Positions 1 to 4,762 of a stretch of DNA of 6,041 nt are shown piece after piece. Location of the stretch: NCBI GenBank assembly GCA_021851985.1, contig JAJZOS010000052.1, positions 1-6,041 of the forward strand. The letters run 5' to 3'. Position 1 is the stretch's first letter. Each line of letters starts with the position of its first letter. A program made the position numbers and the translations under genes. The notes below the pieces were generated by a model that was given only the letters and a program-made list of their open reading frames with translations, did not search any database and was not told the DNA's origin. Origin of the DNA: Microcaldota archaeon. GTDB taxonomy: Archaea > Micrarchaeota > Micrarchaeia > Micrarchaeales > CABMGC01.

Positions 1-171
1 GGAGACTATGGGTTCATGCTGAAAACCCGTTTTTCCGACAATAAGAAGCCGGATGAAGTAGAGAGATACCTCATGAAGAACGTAGACCCGAAATTCGGGG
101 CAATGGTAAGCTATTACAGGTTGAATAAGGTTGCAGAGAGGAACTCAAAAACTAACGAGGTAATGAAATGA
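1..171 (+). CDS. 3' end of an unrecognised protein (partial)
   Basis: Frame 1 is open from the first base to a TGA at 169-171 and gives the last 56 residues of a protein whose start lies before the window. The fragment is polar and charged, with two aromatic patches (GDYGF near its beginning and SYYRL near residue 40) and a Lys/Asn-rich tail ending NEVMK. I do not recognise the family. It is treated as coding because its stop overlaps the start of the next reading frame in an ATGA arrangement and its last codons contain that gene's ribosome binding site (GAGGT at 157-161), a typical operon junction. The function cannot be inferred from this fragment. Confidence 0.6.
   Translation, partial: GDYGFMLKTRFSDNKKPDEVERYLMKNVDPKFGAMVSYYRLNKVAERNSKTNEVMK
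157..163 (+). promoter_or_regulatory. Ribosome binding site for the 59-residue small gene
   Basis: GAGGTAA lies inside the 3' end of the preceding gene and matches the archaeal consensus GAGGTGA at six of seven positions. Four bases separate it from the ATG at 168. The same four-base spacing occurs ahead of the ABC ATPase and the secreted protein in this window, which supports 168 as the true start. Confidence 0.55.
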
Positions 172-347
172 ACGCCATATCAAGGAAAGTACTGCAATAC
201 AAAAGGGCGATGAGAGAGAAGAAGCTTGCCAACGATCCCAACAACAAACGCGAGATAATAGTGATAAAGGACAGCCCGTATTCATGGCACATGGAATGGC
301 TCGACGAATATCAAGATTGCATTGCCAATAGACCAGATAAAACGTGA
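168..347 (+). CDS. Small basic hypothetical protein, 59 residues
   Basis: An ATG at 168 overlaps the preceding stop as ATGA and has a well-placed GAGGTAA site, so this short frame is likely translated and coupled to the gene upstream. The product begins MNAISRKVLQYKRAMREKK, a Lys/Arg-rich probable amphipathic helix. A short beta-like stretch follows (REIIVIKDS, about residues 29-37), then an aromatic, acidic segment (SWHMEWLDEYQDC, about 39-51). There is no signal peptide, membrane segment or zinc motif; the single cysteine is near the end. I do not recognise the family. The basic N-terminus and acidic C-terminal half could suit a small nucleic-acid or protein-binding partner, but this is only inference. 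The intergenic region to dnaG starts right after it. Confidence 0.6.
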   Translation: MNAISRKVLQYKRAMREKKLANDPNNKREIIVIKDSPYSWHMEWLDEYQDCIANRPDKT

Positions 348-371
348 ATGCCGTATACGTGCAAAGCAGGT

Positions 372-388
372 AGATAAAGTTTATATAT
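372..388 (+). promoter_or_regulatory. Probable archaeal promoter (BRE plus TATA box) for the dnaG leader
   Basis: TTTATATAT at 380-388 is a strong match to the archaeal TATA box and is preceded by the purine-rich AGATAAAG (372-379), which fits a TFB recognition element. Transcription would be expected to begin about 22-27 bases downstream, near 405-412, giving a leader of roughly 180 bases before dnaG. The start site has not been determined and is inferred from spacing alone. Confidence 0.5.
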
Positions 389-418
389 CTATTTAGGCAA
401 TATAGCTTTGGAAGAGTC

Positions 419-428
419 ATATTTATAA
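419..428 (+). promoter_or_regulatory. Second TATA-like box in the dnaG upstream region
   Basis: ATATTTATAA at 419-428 is a second, weaker TATA-like element. If used, transcription would start near 448-453, just ahead of the strong hairpin at 468-495, and would leave a leader of about 140 bases before dnaG. It may instead drive a separate small RNA, or simply be AT-rich sequence. Confidence 0.3.
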
Positions 429-467
429 GGTGCAATCGATGTATTTTTCAGGTATTAAAAGAGTCTG

Positions 468-495
468 GTGCTCTGCGCACGAGTGCGTACAGCAT
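468..495 (+). other. Strong hairpin in the leader between the small gene and dnaG
   Basis: GTGCTCTGCGCA (468-479) pairs with TGCGTACAGCAT (484-495) around a four-base CGAG loop. Eleven of twelve positions pair, two of them G-U wobbles, with one C/C mismatch. No T-run follows, so it does not look like a terminator. It sits in the longest non-coding stretch of the window (348-591), about 15-20 bases into a transcript expected from the TATA-like box at 419-428. It may be a structured 5' leader of dnaG or part of a small RNA. No known RNA family is recognised. Confidence 0.45.
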
Positions 496-578
496 GGCGA
501 ATTACACTCATTAATTACTGCTGAAACTTTACTTGAATAAACACCCTATCGGTATGCCTGTTCCTGAAGAAGTCAATA

Positions 579-585
579 GGAGTGA
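579..585 (+). promoter_or_regulatory. Ribosome binding site for dnaG
   Basis: GGAGTGA, six bases before the ATG at 592, resembles the archaeal consensus GGAGGTGA with one G missing. It supports the annotated start. Confidence 0.5.
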
Positions 586-591
586 TTTATC

Positions 592-2103
592 ATGGCTAAA
601 ACATACATAGATATAGTAAAATATATGATTGAAGCAAAATTCAACATATCCGGATCAGTAGAGAAACCGGACATAATAGGTGCAATATTTGGTCAGACTG
701 AGGGCCTTTTGGGCAGCGATCTTGACTTAAGGGAATTGCAAAAAAATGGCAAGATAGGAAGGATAGAGATAGACAGCGGATCGCAGGGCAACAAGACTTA
801 TGGAAAGCTGTTGCTTCCTTCATCTTTGGGCAGGGTAGAGACATGTATACTGGCTGCAGCGATAGAATCGGTAGACAGGGTAGGCCCATTTGAAACAAAT
901 TTTAAGATAGAAAAGATAGAGGATACCAGGAACGAAAAGCGTACCCACGTTATAAACAGGGCAAAGGAGCTTGTCAAGAACCTGATGGAAAACGTAATAC
1001 CCGACAGCAGGGAGATAAGCGACCTGGTCGAATCCGAAGTCAAATCTAGCACTGTAGTTTTCTATGGTGCAGACAACCTCCCAGCTGGCCCGGATATAAA
1101 TAAAAATGAGGATCTTATAATCGTGGAAGGCAGGGCGGACGTAGTCAATCTGCTTAGGAGCGATATAGCGAACTGCATAGCAATTGGCGGCGCTACAGGC
1201 AATATACCAAAGACCATACTCAACCTATGCTCACAGAAGGAGGTCACATTATTCCTTGATGGCGATCATGGAGGCGATATGATCCTCAAAGGCATAACGA
1301 ACATGGCGGAAGTCGATTATGTGGCTAGGGCCCCAGATGGGAAAGAGGTCGAAGAGCTGACCAGGAAGGAGATTATAAAGGCGTTAAGGTCGAGGGTGCC
1401 CATAGATCAGGTGCTTTCAGGGCAGAAATACAACTCCAGGCAGAATAACCATACAACAGTGCAGCAGCCTAGCATTGAGCAGACGGATACCCATAAAGAT
1501 TATCGGGAATCCCAAAACATTGATAGGGGAGAGAGGGAAAAACAAGCCTCCTCATATCAGCAAAGGAACCCAAGGCAAAGGCAGAGAAGATACGAAAGCG
1601 AGAGGACAGATATGCCAAGCCCCTCTGAGATATCCAGTAGGATGTATGGCAGGCAACGCGAAGAGTACAAAGAGCAAAAGATTGAGGCACCGCAGGAGCA
1701 AACTACCCGCCAGTATGAGTCTAAGCCTAATATCCCGCACATAAGCTCCGATTCGGAAGAGCCTGCGAACATAGACAAGATAGAATTTTCAGAGGTTAAG
1801 CATATGCCTTCGCCGTCTGAGAAGTATACATTGGCATTAACGGAGCTCAAGAACACGCTAAGAGGAAGGCTTTTCTCAGAGGATGGGAAGGTGATATCCG
1901 AAATTCCCATAAGGGAGTTGATATTGACGATACAGGACCATAAGGATATAAAGTCCATAGTGTTCGACGGCATAATAACGCAGCGCCTTGTAGAATTGGC
2001 GTACAAGCAGGGCGTGAGGGAAATATACGGCATCCGTGCAAGCCAACTGACAAAGAGATACGATGACATGCTGCTTTATGCCGGTGAATCTGGAGTAGTA
2101 TGA
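592..2103 (+). CDS. dnaG: Archaeal DnaG (Toprim primase-like protein, exosome-associated)
   Basis: 503 residues, identified from the archaeal DnaG core. The N-terminal domain (about 1-170) begins AKTYIDIVKYMIEAKFNISG and contains DIIGAIFGQTEGLLG (27-41). The Toprim domain (about 172-260) shows the catalytic Glu in IIVEGRADVVNLL (E179) and the metal-binding DGD...GGD motif at 223-229 (D223, D225, D229), followed by DYVARAPDGKEVEEL. The family is known as a DNA-dependent primase in some archaea and as a subunit of the archaeal RNA exosome, where its N-terminal domain binds Csl4; which role dominates here cannot be told. A conserved C-terminal region (about 403-497) ends the protein. Between them, residues 279-402 form a low-complexity Q/R/E/S-rich linker containing MPSPSE at 341-346 and again at 405-410. 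This linker makes the protein longer than most archaeal DnaG. It is probably transcribed from the upstream TATA boxes and ended by the terminator at 2112-2136. Confidence 0.95.
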   Translation: MAKTYIDIVKYMIEAKFNISGSVEKPDIIGAIFGQTEGLLGSDLDLRELQKNGKIGRIEIDSGSQGNKTYGKLLLPSSLGRVETCILAAAIESVDRVGPFETNFKIEKIEDTRNEKRTHVINRAKELVKNLMENVIPDSREISDLVESEVKSSTVVFYGADNLPAGPDINKNEDLIIVEGRADVVNLLRSDIANCIAIGGATGNIPKTILNLCSQKEVTLFLDGDHGGDMILKGITNMAEVDYVARAPDGKEVEELTRKEIIKALRSRVPIDQVLSGQKYNSRQNNHTTVQQPSIEQTDTHKDYRESQNIDRGEREKQASSYQQRNPRQRQRRYESERTDMPSPSEISSRMYGRQREEYKEQKIEAPQEQTTRQYESKPNIPHISSDSEEPANIDKIEFSEVKHMPSPSEKYTLALTELKNTLRGRLFSEDGKVISEIPIRELILTIQDHKDIKSIVFDGIITQRLVELAYKQGVREIYGIRASQLTKRYDDMLLYAGESGVV

Positions 2104-2111
2104 AGTTGAAT

Positions 2112-2136
2112 GCCCTATATATAGGGCGCTTTTTTT
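2112..2136 (+). terminator. Intrinsic-type terminator after dnaG
   Basis: A perfect 16-base palindrome, GCCCTATATATAGGGC (2112-2127), can fold as a six-base-pair stem with a TATA loop. Seven Ts follow at 2130-2136. It begins eight bases after the dnaG stop and ahead of a separate promoter region, so it separates dnaG from the PadR operon. Archaeal termination depends mainly on the T-run, so the hairpin may be an aid or an RNA-stability element. Confidence 0.75.
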
Positions 2137-2138
2137 AT

Positions 2139-2153
2139 TAGGCTTATTGCCTA
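2139..2153 (+). repeat. Small inverted repeat downstream of the terminator
   Basis: TAGGC (2139-2143) and GCCTA (2149-2153) form a five-base-pair stem with a TTATT loop immediately after the terminator T-run, followed by TTT. It could be a weak backup terminator or chance; the stem is short. Confidence 0.3.
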
Positions 2154-2164
2154 TTTGCGATAGC

Positions 2165-2213
2165 TTTAAATATTAATAGTTTAAAAATAAACTAGTTTTA
2201 TTTTAAACTATAA
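2165..2213 (+). promoter_or_regulatory. AT-rich promoter region of the PadR-ABC operon
   Basis: Two reasonable TATA-like placements exist. TTTAAATA at 2165-2172 would start transcription near 2195 and leave a leader of about 35 bases. TTTTAAACTATAA at 2201-2213, centred about 26 bases before the ATG at 2232, would give a leaderless or nearly leaderless message. The second fits the weak ribosome binding site in front of the PadR gene. Either way the core promoter overlaps the dyads at 2177-2210. Confidence 0.5.
2177..2210 (+). promoter_or_regulatory. Double dyad, probable PadR operator
   Basis: A 34-base imperfect palindrome in which 30 of 34 positions are symmetric, centred on ACTAGT between 2193 and 2194. 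It resolves into two 18-base dyads sharing two bases: TAGTTTA-N4-TAAACTA at 2177-2194 and TAGTTTT-N4-TAAACTA at 2193-2210, repeating every 16 bases. PadR-family proteins are dimeric winged-helix repressors that commonly bind inverted repeats in their own promoters. The position directly upstream of the PadR gene and over the promoter makes autoregulation the leading explanation. Binding itself is inferred. Confidence 0.6.
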
Positions 2214-2231
2214 CACTATCATGGTTCTCAA

Positions 2232-2609
2232 ATGACAAAATCAGGGGCTATTGCAAAGAATATTGAACCTGCTGGGTGGCATCCTTACATGGATAAGGAG
2301 CTGAAGCACATAATCCTAAAGGCTATAATACTGAATAAGATAAAACGGGGCAATGTCTATTCCTATTCGCTGATAAAAGAGATATCAAAGCTCAATAACC
2401 TGAAGGTTTTCTCGAAGGATATCAAAAACGACGTTTATAATGTAATATCGGCACTTGAGAAATCAGGATACATAAAAATTACAGCCAGGGTAGAAAATGG
2501 AAGGTTAAAAAAGTATTTTACGCTTACAAAAAAAGGCGATACTGCACTGACAGATATCAAAAAGGGCTTCGACAATGCAGTGAAAAGCCTGAAAAAGGCA
2601 ATAAGGTGA
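2232..2609 (+). CDS. PadR-family winged-helix transcriptional regulator
   Basis: 125 residues. The winged helix-turn-helix spans about residues 24-98: KELKHIILKAIILNKI is the first helix, DIKNDVYNVISALEKSGYI (63-81) holds the recognition helix with the PadR-like 'Y..i..LE..GyI' pattern, and NGRLKKYFTLTKKG (89-102) is the wing with the family's 'GR..KyY.lT.kG' signature. A single C-terminal helix (about 105-124), Lys-rich, would form the dimer interface as in short PadR proteins. The first 20 residues are an extension without a clear motif. It is the first gene of a four-gene unit with a transporter. PadR proteins often repress adjacent exporter genes and are released by a small ligand; the ligand here is unknown. 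The start has only a weak upstream match (GGT), consistent with leaderless translation. A MarR-type assignment is less likely given the wing motif. Confidence 0.88.
   Translation: MTKSGAIAKNIEPAGWHPYMDKELKHIILKAIILNKIKRGNVYSYSLIKEISKLNNLKVFSKDIKNDVYNVISALEKSGYIKITARVENGRLKKYFTLTKKGDTALTDIKKGFDNAVKSLKKAIR
2604..2609 (+). promoter_or_regulatory. Ribosome binding site that fixes the TTG start of the ABC ATPase
   Basis: AGGTGA exactly matches the archaeal Shine-Dalgarno core. It overlaps the PadR stop codon (TGA, 2607-2609) and lies four bases before TTG 2614. The ATG at 2610 is in another frame and too close to the site, so TTG is preferred. Confidence 0.6.
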
Positions 2610-2613
2610 ATGC

Positions 2614-3597
2614 TTGGAAGACATAATAAAAGTCAACAACATAATCAAGAAGTTTGGCAATTTTACAGCTGTAGACGGCATAACCTTCAGCGTAAAGAAG
2701 GGAGAGATATTCGGCATATTGGGGCCGAACGGCGCTGGAAAAACAACCGCCATAAACATGATACTCGGAATTCTTAGGGTAACAAGCGGAAGCATATTGA
2801 TTGATGGCATGGATAACATAAAGCATGCAACTGAAATAAAAAATATGATAGGCTTCATGACACAGGAGACTGTAGTAGATGCAGAGCTTACAGCATATAA
2901 AAATTTAGAGATCTTTGCAGATTTATACCATATAAAGGACGTGGACAGCAGGGTGATGGAATCGCTCCGCGATGGAGGGCTTACAGATTTCGCCAATTCA
3001 AAAGCTGGCTCCTTTTCAGGAGGCATGCAGCGCAGGCTGAATCTTGTGAAGTCTATGATACACCAGCCAAAGATACTCATACTTGATGAGCCCACAACAG
3101 GGCTGGATGTTCAGAACAGGGTTGATATGTGGAAGCGCATAAAGGCCCTTGCAAAAAACGGAGTTACTGTAATATTGACAACCCAATATCTAGAGGAAGC
3201 TGACCAGCTCTGCAACCGCATAGCCATAATAGACCATGGAAAGATAAAGGCATTGGGTACGGCATCTGAACTTAAAAAATTGGTGAGCAACGAAAGCATA
3301 TTGGACATAGTGACAGATGAAAGCTCGGTGAACAAGGTTAGCGCCATACTTTCAAAGGAATTCAAACTGCAGGTAACCGAGAATATAGACCGAGTAAATG
3401 CACCAATAAAAGCTGATATCGCATTGCTTTCGAAGATAATTGCGTCGTTGACAAAAAACAAGATACAGATAATATCCATAGGCATACATCTTCCAACGTT
3501 GGATGATGTATTCATAAAATTGACAGGATCGGGGCTCAGGGATGCTTTAGGCGAACAGCAGTCAAACAGGGCAAGAATAATGAATATGGGCAGATAG
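2614..3597 (+). CDS. DrrA-type ABC transporter ATP-binding protein
   Basis: 327 residues starting at TTG. The nucleotide-binding domain (about 4-220) contains Walker A GPNGAGKT (37-44), the Q-loop Gln at 84, the signature FSGGMQ (134-139), Walker B ILILDEP (154-160) and D-loop GLD (163-165). The switch position reads TTQYLEEADQLC (189-200), with Gln instead of the usual His. This Gln and the sequence around it are typical of the DrrA (daunorubicin resistance) subfamily, as is the C-terminal PTLDDVFIKLTG (294-305). The protein would dimerise on the cytoplasmic face and power the ABC-2 permease encoded four bases downstream, exporting an unknown substrate such as a lipid, hydrophobic drug or polymer. 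After residue 305 a short polar tail (to 327) lacks a recognisable motif. DrrA-like ATPases are broadly distributed, so the subfamily does not identify the substrate. Confidence 0.93.
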   Translation: MEDIIKVNNIIKKFGNFTAVDGITFSVKKGEIFGILGPNGAGKTTAINMILGILRVTSGSILIDGMDNIKHATEIKNMIGFMTQETVVDAELTAYKNLEIFADLYHIKDVDSRVMESLRDGGLTDFANSKAGSFSGGMQRRLNLVKSMIHQPKILILDEPTTGLDVQNRVDMWKRIKALAKNGVTVILTTQYLEEADQLCNRIAIIDHGKIKALGTASELKKLVSNESILDIVTDESSVNKVSAILSKEFKLQVTENIDRVNAPIKADIALLSKIIASLTKNKIQIISIGIHLPTLDDVFIKLTGSGLRDALGEQQSNRARIMNMGR

Positions 3598-3601
3598 TGA
3601 T

Positions 3602-4744
3602 ATGATGGGAATAGAGAATACTTTTATTGACGCGTATACAATTTTCAGGCGCGAGATGCTCGTATTCAAGAGCAACATTCGCGCCAACACCGCAAGGGCG
3701 CTGATATTTCCGTTAATAATACTGATATTTTTTGGGAATCTTGGATCTACTTCATCCAATGTGCCCATTGCAGTAGTGAATCTGGCCAATAATCCCCAGT
3801 CGTTGCAATTCATAAACACATTGGAATCGCACTCTGCGGTATCCATAAAAGCTATAACAAACGAGAATTCAGCCATGACCATGCTCGGATCAGGCAGCGT
3901 TTATGTGGTCTTAGTCATAGCTCCTGATTTTGGATCACCATCAAGCAGCGCAACAAGCATATATGAATATTACAGCAGTTCTGACATAACCGATGCAGGC
4001 TCTGCGTTAAGCTTCATACAGCTGCAGGCCTCGAATTTCGGCGCACACATAATCAGCAGGTCGTCGGTGCAGTCGCTGAGCCTTCCTTCTGCCACATCAA
4101 GCGCAGTGAAAGAGGTCTCATTGTCAGGGACTAAGGCATCGTACGAAGAATTTCTTGTTGCAGGGGTATTGGCTATGATTGTAGTCTTCGGTACGATGTT
4201 CGGCGGCGGATTTTCCGTAATAACCGACAGGCAACTGGGTACGATGAAAGCTTTCTTTATAACTCCAGTTACAAAAACTTCTATAATATTAGGCAAGATG
4301 TTTTCTGGCACGCTTCAGGCAGTGCTGTACGTAATAGTCACGCTGATAATAGCATTCATGCTTGGCTCATCTGTAGCTATGGGGATCATAGGCATAGTGT
4401 GGATATTCCTGCTGTCGTTTGTCGTCGCACTTGGATTTAGTGCACTATCAATAGCGCTGGCCGCGAACCTGAAAAAGGTGGAGTTATATGCTATAATAGC
4501 AAACGTTTTTACATTGCCGTTATGGTTCTTGAGCGGGGCATTCTTCCCTGCGTCCTCCATGCCAGCATGGATGCGCGTAATCAATGCGGTAGACCCGTTG
4601 ACATATGCAGTAAATGGCATAAGATCGATAATGCTGAACGGGACATACCCATTGCCTATGATAGCATTGCAGTTTAGCGTCCTCATAGGTTTTGCTATAG
4701 TGATGTTCGTAATATGCTTGAAGTCGTTCAAAAATACTATATGA
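3602..4744 (+). CDS. ABC-2 type permease, partner of the DrrA-type ATPase
   Basis: 380 residues from ATG 3602, or 379 from ATG 3605. The start reads ATGATG; the second ATG lies four bases after AGTGA (3596-3600), the spacing used by neighbouring genes, so 3605 is the likelier start. The layout is that of ABC-2 permeases of the ABC2_membrane/YhgE-like type. An N-terminal segment with an amphipathic FRREM stretch leads into TM1 (about 33-48). A large external loop rich in Ser/Ala follows (about 50-180). Five further membrane segments lie near 184-207, 238-256, 260-285, 296-316 and 351-373. The cytoplasmic DRQLGTMKAFFITPV (209-223) is the coupling-region motif, and DPLTYAVNGIRSIML (331-345) is the conserved motif before the last TM. 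One copy is present, so it would act as a homodimer with the ATPase. The external loop may contact the secreted protein encoded next; that is inference. Confidence 0.9.
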   Translation: MMGIENTFIDAYTIFRREMLVFKSNIRANTARALIFPLIILIFFGNLGSTSSNVPIAVVNLANNPQSLQFINTLESHSAVSIKAITNENSAMTMLGSGSVYVVLVIAPDFGSPSSSATSIYEYYSSSDITDAGSALSFIQLQASNFGAHIISRSSVQSLSLPSATSSAVKEVSLSGTKASYEEFLVAGVLAMIVVFGTMFGGGFSVITDRQLGTMKAFFITPVTKTSIILGKMFSGTLQAVLYVIVTLIIAFMLGSSVAMGIIGIVWIFLLSFVVALGFSALSIALAANLKKVELYAIIANVFTLPLWFLSGAFFPASSMPAWMRVINAVDPLTYAVNGIRSIMLNGTYPLPMIALQFSVLIGFAIVMFVICLKSFKNTI

Positions 4745-4753
4745 TGATTAACC

Positions 4754-4758
4754 GGTGA
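4754..4758 (+). promoter_or_regulatory. Ribosome binding site for the secreted protein
   Basis: GGTGA, four bases before ATG 4763, follows the same spacing as the other internal genes of this operon and supports that start. Confidence 0.55.
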
Positions 4759-4762
4759 AAAA

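Noticed and set aside
145..435. A 96-codon minus-strand frame over the small gene and the dnaG leader
   Set aside because: No ribosome site or recognised motif. It conflicts with the coupled + strand small gene and would read through the leader promoter elements.
348..591. A tRNA or CRISPR-type element in the dnaG upstream gap
   Set aside because: No cloverleaf with T-loop consensus or CCA-adjacent acceptor stem could be built, and no direct repeats with spacers are present here or elsewhere in the window.
1475..1744. An alternative + strand frame of 89 codons inside dnaG
   Set aside because: It is a shadow of the low-complexity linker in a shifted frame. The linker frame is continuous with conserved DnaG sequence on both sides, so there is no sign of a frameshift.
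1557..2069. A 170-codon minus-strand frame inside dnaG
   Set aside because: It is entirely antisense to the linker and conserved C-terminal part of DnaG. The product is Ser/Leu/Cys-rich with no motif, as expected from reverse translation of polar codons.
2610..2612. ATG as start of the ABC ATPase
   Set aside because: It is in a different frame from the ATPase and reads into a stop after about 55 codons. TTG 2614 is in frame and correctly spaced from AGGTGA.
2505..3095. A 196-codon minus-strand frame over the end of the PadR gene and the ATPase
   Set aside because: It is antisense to Walker A, the signature motif and Walker B of a clear ABC ATPase, and has no independent support.
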